Program-made: the position numbers and the translations under genes
Shown: piece after piece, positions 14,105 to 22,598 of the stretch
How the letters are laid out: each line of letters starts with the position of its first letter
Numbering within the stretch: position 1 is the stretch's first letter
The notes under the pieces: generated by a model
Told to the model about the DNA's origin: nothing
The model's input: only the letters and a program-made list of their open reading frames with translations
Database searches by the model: none
Origin: a virus
IMG/VR virus record: IMGVR_UViG_3300020202_000021
Location: 1-47,774 of that record
Direction: 5' to 3' (one strand)
DNA: 47,774 bases

Positions 14105-15946
14105 TCACTGTTGGGCAACCTGCCAGGCAACGTTGGCGGGTGTCATCACTGGTGAGGTCCCGCCGCCGGTCAGGGTCAGGCTGAGATAGTTCGCTACCGT
14201 TGTGTTGACGGTCACGGTCGCGGTCTGTGCCGTACGAGCCGAAGTCGAGGCGTCTAAGATCAGGTTCCCGACGGCTGTACCGCTGCTCCCGACGGTACGG
14301 ATCGTGACCATCGCCGTAACGACGGCGCCAGTACCCGATGTGACCGCCGTCGCTGCTGTGGCACACACCGCCGTGTCCGCAGTCGTGCCTGCCGTCCCGA
14401 GGCGGATGCGAGGTAAGATTGTGGGCGAGGTCGCTGTGATAATTACGAACGCATTCAGGATGAATGTCGTCCCGACGTTGAGCGTATTCGCCGGGATGTA
14501 GATTCGCCCTCCCCAGGTCGTTGTGACCGTCTCTGTTGTTCCCGAGATGGTTGTCGCGCTGACGTTGGGACGAGAAGCAACAGCTAGGCCGGTGTTAGCA
14601 ACGATCTGTCTCTGACCAGGGTCGGCAATGGTTGACGTGTCATTGAGTGCAGCCCCGGTATTCCCGGCTAGGTTGTTGCCCACTATTCGGAGACTTCGGA
14701 TGGTGCCAGAGGTGATGACCCCTTGGCCGTTGCCTATCAGCGACGTTCCGACGGGGCCGATCAGCGAGTTCATGATGGCGATGTCCGGCGTGCCTCCGGT
14801 GACCGGTGCGTTGACCCCGGCCGTGGTGTTGTTGGCCGCCCGGCAGAAGTCGATGCCCACTTCCTCGGCCGCGAGGATCTGCACACCGTTGGCCGAGTTG
14901 AGGTAGAAGTCGCAGTCCACGAAGTCCACACCACGGATGCCGGTGTTGTTGAGCACCACACCGTTTGTGGAAGATGAGAACCAGCACTGGCAGAACTTCC
15001 CCCGGTCGAACACGTTGGGCGTGCCCGGGCCTGTAATGCTCATGCCGGCTGTAGCGCAGTTGTCCAGGAAACAGTTGACAACAAAGGGAGAAAAGATCCC
15101 TCCGGCAGCAATCGGGAAATCGAGCCCGATCTTGGCCCGCATGATGTTGGAGTCGGACATGATGATCGAGCCTTGGGTAACTCGAACCCCAGCGTCAGGC
15201 TGGGCGTAGATCGAGTCCATCCAGAGGTTGTGGATGTAGGGCGTCCCGTCATCGATGTCCGAGAGGATGCCAACGTTGATCGTGTCTCGGATCCACACGT
15301 CGTCGATCCAGCAGGCAACACCTCCGGTGTCAATTGCCGTGAAGTGGTTTTGCATATAGAGATCGCGGATCGTGATGAGTGTGTTGATCCCGGTGTTGAT
15401 CCCAGCATCCGCTGAGCGGGCGATGATGATGGCCCCGGCGCTGAAGGCTCCTGTGCCCGTGCAGCCCGTGAGCGATGTTCCCGTCTTGCCGGTCCAGGTG
15501 ATCGCTGTCCAGTTGCCATTGGTAAGGCTGATGCGACCCGTCCCTGAAGTCGGGAAGTCGCCGATGAACGCCACTGAGGTCAGAGCAATCGTCTGGGGCG
15601 TCCCTGAGAGTGTCCCGCCGGAGGTTGCCGTAACGTAGGGGACGACCAACCAGAACCCCTCGATCATGGAGGCACCCTCCATGGTGAAGATGTCTCCGGT
15701 CAGCATCTGAGAGACGACACGGCACTCGAACATCCCCGCGCCCAGCAAGCGTGTGAAAGCGTGGATGGTGACATTGGAAGCGATGCGGTAGTCACCCGGA
15801 GGGACGTAGACCGTGCCGTGAGGCATGGCGTTGGCAGCGTCTAGGGCAGCGTTGAAGGCCCCAGCACTGTCAGCGGTGCCGTTCGGGTCGGCCCCGTAGT
15901 CCAAGACGTTGAGGTACGGGCCCTTGACTGTCGGCCAGTCAGGCAT
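14105..15946 (-). CDS. Tailspike with pectate-lyase-like beta-helix
   Basis: A 613-residue protein. The N-terminus carries the phage pectate-lyase-3 signature NVLDYGADPNGTADS, then AFNAAL, and GTVYVPPGDYRI, the entry to a right-handed parallel beta-helix. Residues about 200-450 show repeated short strands with N/D-G turns (LYMQNHF, VWIRDT, LWMDSIY, VDFVDCDFYLN), as expected for helix rungs. The last about 130 residues form a beta-rich trimerisation-like cap. Such spikes commonly bind and degrade capsular or wall glycans. Catalytic residues cannot be assigned by eye. Confidence 0.8.
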   Translation of the reverse strand: MPDWPTVKGPYLNVLDYGADPNGTADSAGAFNAALDAANAMPHGTVYVPPGDYRIASNVTIHAFTRLLGAGMFECRVVSQMLTGDIFTMEGASMIEGFWLVVPYVTATSGGTLSGTPQTIALTSVAFIGDFPTSGTGRISLTNGNWTAITWTGKTGTSLTGCTGTGAFSAGAIIIARSADAGINTGINTLITIRDLYMQNHFTAIDTGGVACWIDDVWIRDTINVGILSDIDDGTPYIHNLWMDSIYAQPDAGVRVTQGSIIMSDSNIMRAKIGLDFPIAAGGIFSPFVVNCFLDNCATAGMSITGPGTPNVFDRGKFCQCWFSSSTNGVVLNNTGIRGVDFVDCDFYLNSANGVQILAAEEVGIDFCRAANNTTAGVNAPVTGGTPDIAIMNSLIGPVGTSLIGNGQGVITSGTIRSLRIVGNNLAGNTGAALNDTSTIADPGQRQIVANTGLAVASRPNVSATTISGTTETVTTTWGGRIYIPANTLNVGTTFILNAFVIITATSPTILPRIRLGTAGTTADTAVCATAATAVTSGTGAVVTAMVTIRTVGSSGTAVGNLILDASTSARTAQTATVTVNTTVANYLSLTLTGGGTSPVMTPANVAWQVAQQ

Positions 15947-16320
15947 CAGTCGAGCGACACGTCCAGATCACCGACCGCGATCTGGAAGGTGTCCCCGGTG
16001 TTGACCGCCTTGGAGACGTTGAGCGCTCCGGTCCACAGACAGTTGCCGCTTGTTGACGCATCCCACAGCGACACATGTGAGAGCGTCTCGTTTGCCGTCA
16101 TCGATGTCCATGTGATCGTGGCGTCGTTCGAGATGGTGCCTCCCGATGCTGCCCCGAAGGTTGCCGCCGCCCTGGTCGTGTGTGCAGCAGCGTTGGAGGT
16201 GCCGGCCTCACCAGGGTCGCCGAGATGGAGCTTCACATAGACCGTGGACTGACCGCTGTAGGCCGTGGCATTGAATACGAGATCGAGTAGGACGGTCTCG
16301 AGGTAGTTACTGATGCTCAT
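15946..16320 (-). CDS. Virion fibre-type protein (phage Gp80-like)
   Basis: A 124-residue protein matching a widespread small phage structural family. It opens with SISNYLETVLLDLVF, then VYVKLHLGDPGEAG, a TRAAATFGAAS strand, an NDATITW strand, SLWDASTSGNCLW, and ends in GDTFQIAVGDLDVSLD. Family members are typically tail- or fibre-associated. ATG overlaps the upstream stop (ATGA), and the tailspike ATG abuts its end. Confidence 0.65.
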   Translation of the reverse strand: MSISNYLETVLLDLVFNATAYSGQSTVYVKLHLGDPGEAGTSNAAAHTTRAAATFGAASGGTISNDATITWTSMTANETLSHVSLWDASTSGNCLWTGALNVSKAVNTGDTFQIAVGDLDVSLD

Positions 16321-16736
16321 TGGACCCCGCTCATGTCGGCAAGCACGAAGACGTACACCTCATACTCCGTCGAGCCCGCAGGCAGAAGATCGGCACTCGA
16401 CGTGAACCGGGCACCCACTCTCCCGCTCGTTGCTGAATCCAAGCCCGCTGCCTGCGTGGTCGCCTTCTGGCGAGGATTTGTCGTGTTGATGACCGCTGTA
16501 AGCCCGGTCCCGCCACCATCAAGCGTAGCCTCGAACGTAACCGAACCTTGGGTCACGTCGGCGTTACCAACCGCGCTGATGGCTACGATGGAGAACGGAA
16601 ACGGGACCAAGTCACCTTGGGTAGACGCTCCAAGCCCACTCATAGGAGAGTTTGTCGCCGATGCAGCCAAGTTCGTTTCGTCGAAACCGAAACCGAGCAG
16701 CGTCCTCATGCCGCCACCCGAGACGATCCCGGCCAT
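16317..16736 (-). CDS. Virion protein sharing an N-terminal tag with its neighbour
   Basis: A 139-residue protein starting MAGIVSGGGMRTLLGFG. The first nine residues almost match the next gene upstream (MAGVVSGGG), and their DNA is alike at about 22 of 27 positions. The rest is strand-rich (VTFEATLDGGG, YEVYVFVLADMSG). A shared tag could be a common docking peptide to capsid or tail. Function otherwise unknown. Confidence 0.55.
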   Translation of the reverse strand: MAGIVSGGGMRTLLGFGFDETNLAASATNSPMSGLGASTQGDLVPFPFSIVAISAVGNADVTQGSVTFEATLDGGGTGLTAVINTTNPRQKATTQAAGLDSATSGRVGARFTSSADLLPAGSTEYEVYVFVLADMSGVQ

Positions 16737-17345
16737 CTACTTGATCCTCACGAAGATCTTGGCCGCACGAGTCGAACTCGGCGGTTCGATGAACGACGTG
16801 ATCGCCGTATCGGTCTGCTCGTTCTTGTATCCAGCACTGAAGAGATTGGAGAGATCGGAGGCTTTAGCGCCGAAGCCTCGACCGTAGTAGCCGCTGGTCA
16901 TCTTGACCCCGGGCTGGGTTGTCGGTGCGTTCTGCACCATGAAGACCAGCCACACAAGCCCACGGTAGCCCACAAGCTCGTTGACAGTGATCTCCTGCCG
17001 AGTCGCGGAAGCTCCGTTGATCGAAGAACTGTAGTTCACGACCGTGTCAAAGATCACCGCACCTTTGGGAAACCGACCCGCTACCGGATCATCAGCGATA
17101 GCGCCTAGCCGGATCGTCGATCCCGCCTCCCCAGCGGTGATGACCTCGATCCCGATACGGTCGATCCCCGGGAACCCCTGTTGAGCAATCGGGAAGGGTG
17201 TGGCGTACTGCGTGGAGTTGACCGGTGTCTGCGTGCTGTCGCCGCCTACCATGGCGAGGTAGTACGAACCCGAGCGGTACACCGGCACATCCAAGGCTGA
17301 TAACGAAGCCAGATCGAGCCCGCCACCGGAGACGACGCCCGCCAC
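16737..17345 (-). CDS. Virion protein sharing an N-terminal tag with its neighbour
   Basis: A 202-residue protein starting MAGVVSGGGLDLASLSALDV. The body is beta-rich (YRSGSYYLAMVGG, IDRIGIEVITAGEAGSTIRL, GLVWLVFMVQ), resembling a jelly-roll or carbohydrate-binding fold. Its tag is shared with the adjacent 139-residue protein, suggesting duplication of a docking peptide. It may be a decoration or host-recognition protein. Confidence 0.55.
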   Translation of the reverse strand: MAGVVSGGGLDLASLSALDVPVYRSGSYYLAMVGGDSTQTPVNSTQYATPFPIAQQGFPGIDRIGIEVITAGEAGSTIRLGAIADDPVAGRFPKGAVIFDTVVNYSSSINGASATRQEITVNELVGYRGLVWLVFMVQNAPTTQPGVKMTSGYYGRGFGAKASDLSNLFSAGYKNEQTDTAITSFIEPPSSTRAAKIFVRIK

Positions 17346-18079
17346 TACATCTTCACCGCCTCAAGTTCGTCACCATGGCCGTGCTTGGCTACCCACTCCT
17401 CGTACGCCTCTTCGTCCAGCACCTTGGTCTTGACGTGGCCGATGCGGACTCCGGTGTGCACATAGACCGGGATCCCGAGCGTGCGGCAGCGGAGGCAGAA
17501 CGGCGTGTCCTCCCCGAACTGGCGCTTGCCCATGTAGGCGAACCGGAACCACGGAGCCGGGGAGTCAGGGTCCATGGCAAGCATCTCCTCGAACACCCGG
17601 CGGTGCACCAGCATGAACGCTGCACCCGTCGCGTCCACCCGACACATCTTGTCCTTCGGGTAACCCCGCACCTCGGCAAGTGTGAAACCCCCGGACTCCT
17701 GATCGTCTGAGGGCCGGGCCACCATCATCACCGGCCAGATACGCCCCTTCGCGCTGCCGGCGAAGCAGAGCCCCGCCACGACCGGGTAGCGGTCCTTGTC
17801 CGCCCACGTCAGCAGCTTGTAGAAATCGGCCGGCGTGAAGGTCATGTCCGTGTCCACCATCAGCAGCCACTCCGGCTGATCCGGATGCGACAGGAACCCC
17901 CGCACACACTGATTGCGTGCGGCGTCGAGCATCGGCCCCGAGTACAAGCCGAGGTATCGCCCGGCGATGGACTGCGGGCCCTGCATGTCGTCAAGCAGGA
18001 GCCCCAACAGCGAGTGGACGAACCAGCAGTCCATCTTGTCCTCGTGGATGAACCCGATCGCCACAGACTTATCGGACAT
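17345..18079 (-). CDS. GT-A fold glycosyltransferase
   Basis: A 244-residue enzyme. An N-terminal LDAARNQCVRGFL segment precedes WLLMVDTDMTF, whose DTD (76-78) is the metal/nucleotide-sugar motif of GT-A (GT2-like) enzymes. Later come DATGAAFMLVHRRVFE, FGEDTPFCLRC and HTGVRIGHVK, where the His could complete the metal site. I chose ATG 18079 because GGGGAGCG precedes it. Placed between capsid and tail genes, it may glycosylate virion proteins, as reported for some actinophages, rather than DNA. Confidence 0.8.
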   Translation of the reverse strand: MSDKSVAIGFIHEDKMDCWFVHSLLGLLLDDMQGPQSIAGRYLGLYSGPMLDAARNQCVRGFLSHPDQPEWLLMVDTDMTFTPADFYKLLTWADKDRYPVVAGLCFAGSAKGRIWPVMMVARPSDDQESGGFTLAEVRGYPKDKMCRVDATGAAFMLVHRRVFEEMLAMDPDSPAPWFRFAYMGKRQFGEDTPFCLRCRTLGIPVYVHTGVRIGHVKTKVLDEEAYEEWVAKHGHGDELEAVKM

Positions 18080-18356
18080 AGATCGCTCCCCGAGTCTCGC
18101 CCGCGATTCGGTCCACGTAGATGCCCGTGTCGATGCGGATGCCGGAGTCCCCAAACCACATCGTTGCCGACTGGTCCGCGTTCAGCTCCAACTCCACGAC
18201 GATAGGAGCCGAAGCCGACGTGCCGTCCCTGATGGCCAGCGTTGCCACGGCGGCTGTTCCGGCGCTCTCTTTGATCGAGAATCCCATCAGGTACGTGCTG
18301 CCGGTCATAACCTGCACGTCAGTTGTTGCCGTAGCCAGCTGCAGTGCTACCGCCAT
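18069..18356 (-). CDS. Small virion protein after the capsid gene
   Basis: A 95-residue strand-rich protein (MAVALQLATATTDVQVMTGS... RIDTGIYVDRIAGETRGAIYV). It is immediately downstream of the major capsid gene, the usual place for a head decoration or stabilising protein. AGGAGG lies just before the ATG and can pair with CCTTCT upstream to form a hairpin covering the ribosome site. No specific family recognised. Confidence 0.55.
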   Translation of the reverse strand: MAVALQLATATTDVQVMTGSTYLMGFSIKESAGTAAVATLAIRDGTSASAPIVVELELNADQSATMWFGDSGIRIDTGIYVDRIAGETRGAIYVR

Positions 18357-18385
18357 ATGAGCCTCCTAACGCTTGCCTAGAAGGC

Positions 18386-19534
18386 TCAGGTCAAGGCAGA
18401 GAACCGCATGTGTCTCGACTCCAACCGGACCTTCAGGCTCATCTCGCACAAGGTCATGCCCTTGCGGGCGTCACCCGTCCTCGCCAGCATCTCGAACGAC
18501 AGCGGCCGGAAGGGCACCTTGGAGACGTACTGGGAGTCGAGCCCGATGAGATCTGTGGTCCGCAGCCATCGGTTGACCATGACCCGGGCGATGCCGAAGT
18601 CCGTCAGGAGCTCGCCGACGATGGCTCCCCGCTGCCGGTCGGCACGGTCAATTGTGACAAGCGTGGAGTCGAAGTCGCTGATCTTGACCTTCTGGGCCGG
18701 CGGCACGATGAGCAGGTCGATCATGCCCCCGTTGTTGTAGCTGTTCTGCATCTGCGTGCGGATCAGCGAGTAGCTGATGGCGTTCGTGGTCGTAGTGTCT
18801 ACGTTGGTCGTGATGTAGTACAGAAGCCCGCCCATCGCCCGCCACTCGTTGGTGGTGTCCTCCACCCGGACCCCGTAGATGATCGCCTGCTCGATGGCGA
18901 CAGCGATCTCCTTGAGCCGGTTGGCAACCTGATGGTCGAACTCGCTGGCCAGCCCGTACTTGCCCCCGGCGTTGGCGATGGCCTCCTCGGTCTCAGACAC
19001 CTTGACTTCCCAGGGACCGAAAATCTCGGTCATGTTGTAGCGGGCGTTGCGGTCCTGGAAGCGGTGCGCCGACGGGTCCGAGCCTTCTGCGGAGGCCGAC
19101 CCGATGCCGACCACCTGCGAAGCGTTGGAGTGCTGCGCGTCGGTTCCCCCGAACGCACGAGTGATGAGCAGCGTGTCCGCGGTGGTGCCGTACCCCGAGA
19201 TGCGGATGACCTCGGCGTCGATGCGGATGATGTCCCCGGTGGCGAAACGCAGACGGGCGCCGGAGGCCACGGTGAGCACGGTGTCTGCTGTAGTGAGCGT
19301 GGCCGCCAGCGTCGTCCGTGGCGTCAGGAGCTCCTCGTCCATCCACTCGACCTTCTTGGCGAAGGCCCGGGCGTCAGTACCGAGAGCCGACCGCTCGGGA
19401 CCGAACGGGGTGTCTGTGCCGTTGAAGGTCCCGAGCAGCGGGACGTCGACCGGTGTCAGCGTGTAGATGAAGTCCTCCATGTCCAGCTTGACCCCAACAG
19501 TGAGGTCGTACGTCGCTGCGGTGCCAAGTGGCAT
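18386..19534 (-). CDS. Major capsid protein (SU10/DUF5309 type)
   Basis: A 382-residue protein with the pattern of the SU10 major capsid family (HK97 fold). The N-terminal MEDFIYTLTPVDVPLL precedes an insertion with TVLTVASGARLRFATGDIIR, then the conserved body (YNMTEIFGPWEVKVSETEE) and a spine helix (EFDHQVANRLKEIAVAIEQA). MIDLLIVPPAQKVKISDF and VMVNRWLRTTDLIGLD follow, and the end reads GDARKGMTLCEMSLKVR. It follows the scaffold gene. The inserted domain of about 60 residues may decorate the capsid surface. Confidence 0.88.
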   Translation of the reverse strand: MPLGTAATYDLTVGVKLDMEDFIYTLTPVDVPLLGTFNGTDTPFGPERSALGTDARAFAKKVEWMDEELLTPRTTLAATLTTADTVLTVASGARLRFATGDIIRIDAEVIRISGYGTTADTLLITRAFGGTDAQHSNASQVVGIGSASAEGSDPSAHRFQDRNARYNMTEIFGPWEVKVSETEEAIANAGGKYGLASEFDHQVANRLKEIAVAIEQAIIYGVRVEDTTNEWRAMGGLLYYITTNVDTTTTNAISYSLIRTQMQNSYNNGGMIDLLIVPPAQKVKISDFDSTLVTIDRADRQRGAIVGELLTDFGIARVMVNRWLRTTDLIGLDSQYVSKVPFRPLSFEMLARTGDARKGMTLCEMSLKVRLESRHMRFSALT

Positions 19535-19547
19535 GTCCTACGCTCCT

Positions 19548-19778
19548 TTACGCGCTCGATACCTGCTTGCCCGGATGGTCCCAACGTCCCGTGTTGCGTG
19601 TCTCGGCGAACTCCTTGACGCCGCAGGGGTCCCCGTTCTCCTTGAGGTACGGCATGACGGTTCCGCCCCCGCGCTGCTCGACGGCAAAGCCCCGCTCCCA
19701 CGAGTTGAGCGGCTGCGCCTGCGGACCCCAGCGGTAGTTGCTCTGCGTTCGGGGAGAGACGTTGAGACTCCGGAGCAC
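19548..19778 (-). CDS. Small hypothetical protein between scaffold and capsid
   Basis: A 76-residue frame starting VLRSLNVSPRTQSNYRWG, with the GTG 2 nt after the scaffold stop. An alternative ATG within the frame would give only 35 residues (MPYLKENGDPCGVKEFAETR...). It has a single Cys and a mixed charged composition. It may be a head accessory protein; no family recognised. Confidence 0.5.
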   Translation of the reverse strand: MLRSLNVSPRTQSNYRWGPQAQPLNSWERGFAVEQRGGGTVMPYLKENGDPCGVKEFAETRNTGRWDHPGKQVSSA

Positions 19779-19780
19779 AG

Positions 19781-20377
19781 CTAGGTTCGCCCGCCCGCAG
19801 GAGCAGAACCCTCCTGTTGCTCCATGAACGCTCTCGCCACTGCGCTCACGAACTCCCCACCCGCTACATCCGCAGGCCGTCCCTTCTGCCTCGCTGCTTT
19901 CCATGCCTCGATCCCTGCCTCCTGAGGTGTCTTGCGTGGCGGGGGTCCGCCTGCGCTCGAGGTCGCCACGTCTGCCGCCGTCTGCTGTGCGCTCGCTTGC
20001 TTCGCCTTGGCCTCCTTCGCCGCCTGCAGCACCGCCCGGTACTCGTCCACCGTGTCGAACCCCAGTTCCTTCGCCTGCCGCTCCTCTGCCGCCCTTGCCG
20101 CCTCAGCCTTCTCCGCTGCCTTGGTGCGGATCAGCGTCGGCGTGATCTGATCCGGGGGAAGGTCACCGACATCGGCAAGCGTGACTCCCTCGGCCTTCGC
20201 CTCAGCCACGGCAGTAGCAAACGCCCGCTCCCTGCGGAACGCCTGAAGTTCTGCGGCATCCCGCTCCTGTGCTGCCCGAATCTCTGCCAGCTCCTTCTCA
20301 AGCTGCTTGGCGTGCTTCCTGAGCCCTGCTGGGCCGTCGGTGCCCTCCGTTCCTTCGCCGTCCTCAACCACCTGCAT
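19781..20377 (-). CDS. Putative capsid scaffolding protein
   Basis: A 198-residue protein dominated by charged, Ala-rich helices (LEKELAEIRAAQERDAAELQ, KAAEKAEAARAAEERQAKEL) with a disordered Gly/Pro segment (SSAGGPPPRKTPQ) before the C-terminal end. An acidic N-terminus, a long coiled coil and a position just upstream of the capsid gene are typical of scaffolding proteins. GAGAGGAG precedes its ATG. It is the first gene after the terminator at 20418-20447. Confidence 0.75.
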   Translation of the reverse strand: MQVVEDGEGTEGTDGPAGLRKHAKQLEKELAEIRAAQERDAAELQAFRRERAFATAVAEAKAEGVTLADVGDLPPDQITPTLIRTKAAEKAEAARAAEERQAKELGFDTVDEYRAVLQAAKEAKAKQASAQQTAADVATSSAGGPPPRKTPQEAGIEAWKAARQKGRPADVAGGEFVSAVARAFMEQQEGSAPAGGRT

Positions 20378-20417
20378 CTCCTCTCATCCCCGGGGCCGAG
20401 GGCGGCCCCATGTACGC

Positions 20418-20447
20418 AAAAAAGGCGCAGCCCGGATGGACTACGCC
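20418..20447 (-). terminator. Intrinsic terminator upstream of scaffold gene
   Basis: On the minus strand GGCGTAG and CTGCGCC form a 7-bp stem (one G-U pair) around a 10-nt loop, followed directly by six T. This is a textbook intrinsic terminator. It lies inside the late operon, between the 20524-21303 gene and the scaffold gene, so it would set a step in expression. Confidence 0.75.
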
Positions 20448-20523
20448 CCTGTGGCGGAAGGCTGTATCTCGGCCGGTTGGGGAGGGGGCCCCCGGTTGGC
20501 CGGACCTTGCCGCTCCCGAGATT

Positions 20524-21303
20524 CTAAAACGAGAACGGCCGGGGCGTCGAGGGACCGCCCGGCTGCGAGGTGACTGCCCCCCCGCTGATGAACTGCGCCT
20601 TGTTGGCGAGCTCAGCCTGCCGGAGCGCACGGAGCCGCTGCATCCGAGGGAGGCCCTGCCGGTAGATGTTGATGGTCGGCTCCTCAAGCTCCTCACCGAC
20701 GGTGGCCTGCGCGGGGACCGTTGACGTCGTCGGAAGGAACTGGTTGCCCACCGTGGCCGTAGCTAGGTTCTCCGCAGTAACGCCTAGGCGTTCGTTGTAG
20801 ACCTGCTGGGGGACACCCGCCGAGATGGCCTGCTCATAGGTCTGGCGTAGCTCATCGGCGCTGGGAAGGCCGAGCGCCAGCGCGAAGAGGCCCTCGGCTC
20901 CCGGGTCCACCCCCGTGTAAGCGTAGAACTGGCGTCCCACATACGGGTTGTTGCGCAGTTCGTCGTAGGCGGCAAGGTCCTGCGCCACCTCATCGGCCGA
21001 ACGGCCGGACTGGGCGATCGCTCCCAGCTCGGCGCGGGTCAGAGGCCGGTAGCCCACCTGCATGACCTGAGACTGAATCGACCGCTCCCACTGCACGTAC
21101 TCGGCCGGCCGCATGATGAGCTGCCCGTTGCGATCCCGGATGCCGGGGAACCGGGCTTGGAACGTCGGGGTGTTCTCCTGCGTGAGCAGCAGGTAGTCAG
21201 GATCCGTGACACCCGTCGAGAGGTAGATCTGGTAGACCTGATCCGCCAGCTCTCCCACGTCAAACGCCGAGAGGATGGACCGGATGATGTCCGACCCGGC
21301 CAT
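20524..21303 (-). CDS. Internal/structural virion protein
   Basis: A 259-residue mainly helical protein (SDIIRSILSAFDVGELADQV at the start; QAISAGVPQQVYNERLGV later; a basic, Gly/Pro-rich C-terminal tail). It is the last of three medium proteins downstream of the 1,560-residue internal protein and is coupled to the transglycosylase-domain protein by overlap (ATGG at its stop). The likely role is a virion core or ejection component. No family motif. Confidence 0.5.
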   Translation of the reverse strand: MAGSDIIRSILSAFDVGELADQVYQIYLSTGVTDPDYLLLTQENTPTFQARFPGIRDRNGQLIMRPAEYVQWERSIQSQVMQVGYRPLTRAELGAIAQSGRSADEVAQDLAAYDELRNNPYVGRQFYAYTGVDPGAEGLFALALGLPSADELRQTYEQAISAGVPQQVYNERLGVTAENLATATVGNQFLPTTSTVPAQATVGEELEEPTINIYRQGLPRMQRLRALRQAELANKAQFISGGAVTSQPGGPSTPRPFSF

Positions 21304-22598
21304 CAGGCGAAGCCCATCCGCTGCAGGAACCCGAAGCCGACGGCCCGAGCGTCTGTCTCGGCCCTCGCCGTGTTGTCATAGCCGTAGACCGTCTCAGTGC
21401 GGAGTGCCTTCTGCATGTCCGTCCCCGTCCACGGCTGCCCAGTCTCCGGGTTGGTGAAGAGGAACCGCTGCCACTTCGGATCCCGTATGTCGATGCCGTT
21501 AGGATTCAGCTCCAGCAGGTTCGCCGCATCCCCGATGTACTGAGAAGCGTACTGCTGTGTCGTGCGCCCTTGATCGATCGCAGTCGCCAGTCCCGGGTTG
21601 TTGTAGTACGCCTTCGCCACGCCGCCCCACGTCGCCTTGAACGCATCCTCCGTGGAATCGCCGGCCGTGATCGCCTGTGCCCACGAGGCCAGTTCGCTCT
21701 CGGGGATCCAAACGGCATAGGAGGCCCCGATCTGGCGCAATCGCTCCTTGAGGGCGCCAACGTCGGAAGCCACTGGGGCATTGACGAAGTCGACCTCGGC
21801 GAGGATGCCGGCCTTGACCTGCTGGGGGGACCACCCGAGCTGCACCGCATGCATGGCGATGCGCTCGATACGGTCCTCGGGGAGCGGCGTGCCCATGGAG
21901 CGGGCCTGCTCCCGGATGGCAGCCTTTTGCTCCTCGAGCTGCGCTGCTGCCTCAGCCGGGTCGGTCGCCTGCGTGGCTTGCCACTGCCGAGCTGTCTCGG
22001 AGGTCGTCTTCCACCAGTTCGTGGCGAAGAGAGCCCCTTCGAGTCGAGCCCGGTCCCAGCCTTCCTGTGCCGCCTTGAGCAGAATGGGCCCCACTTCGGG
22101 ATGATCGAGGAAGGATGCCAGATAGCCGTAGGTGCTCCGGGCGTAGGCGATAGGGTCAACGGGAGCCGCAGGGGCCGTGTTCGTCTCCTGAGCCACTACA
22201 CGGCCCCCTGACGCCGTTGTGGTGGAAGCAGCTTGCATCGTAGGACGTCCCATCTTCGCCATGACTTGGCTGGCGTACTCGCTAATGCTCGGGTACTGTC
22301 CACCGCCCTGCCTGACCGTCTGGTTCTTCGAGGCGAAGCCGGGACCTGCGTACCATGCTTTGGCGACGTCGGCCCAGTTGCCGAAACGGGCGTAGTAGGA
22401 CTGGGCAAGCTGGCGGGCCTTTTCGTCCTGAATGGCCGGAGGTGCCATCCAAGCCTCGGCGTAACCCTTGTAGTTGGCCCACGTCCCGGGCATAAACTGG
22501 TAGGCGCCCGACGCACCGGAAGGGTTCCGAGCGGTGTAGTTGCCGCCGGACTCCTGAGCCTTGAGCGCAGCAAGAAACGAGCCAAGGTCATCCGCCAC
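21303..22598 (-). CDS. Virion-associated lytic transglycosylase
   Basis: A protein of about 431 residues. The first 110 form a soluble-lytic-transglycosylase-like domain: LAALKAQESGGN with the catalytic Glu, NPSGASGAYQFMPGTW, then ARQLAQSYYARFGNW and AKAWYAGPG. The remainder is helical and resembles virion core proteins. It probably opens peptidoglycan during DNA entry, in contrast to the lysis enzymes. I chose the GTG at 22598 because GGAGG is 5 nt upstream; the longer TTG start at 22619 is less likely. Overlaps the upstream gene by about 11 bp. Confidence 0.75.
   Translation of the reverse strand: MADDLGSFLAALKAQESGGNYTARNPSGASGAYQFMPGTWANYKGYAEAWMAPPAIQDEKARQLAQSYYARFGNWADVAKAWYAGPGFASKNQTVRQGGGQYPSISEYASQVMAKMGRPTMQAASTTTASGGRVVAQETNTAPAAPVDPIAYARSTYGYLASFLDHPEVGPILLKAAQEGWDRARLEGALFATNWWKTTSETARQWQATQATDPAEAAAQLEEQKAAIREQARSMGTPLPEDRIERIAMHAVQLGWSPQQVKAGILAEVDFVNAPVASDVGALKERLRQIGASYAVWIPESELASWAQAITAGDSTEDAFKATWGGVAKAYYNNPGLATAIDQGRTTQQYASQYIGDAANLLELNPNGIDIRDPKWQRFLFTNPETGQPWTGTDMQKALRTETVYGYDNTARAETDARAVGFGFLQRMGFA

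Noticed and set aside
18344-19618. Rightward 424-codon frame opposite the major capsid gene
   Set aside because: Antisense to a well-supported capsid gene; no ribosome site, no family features.
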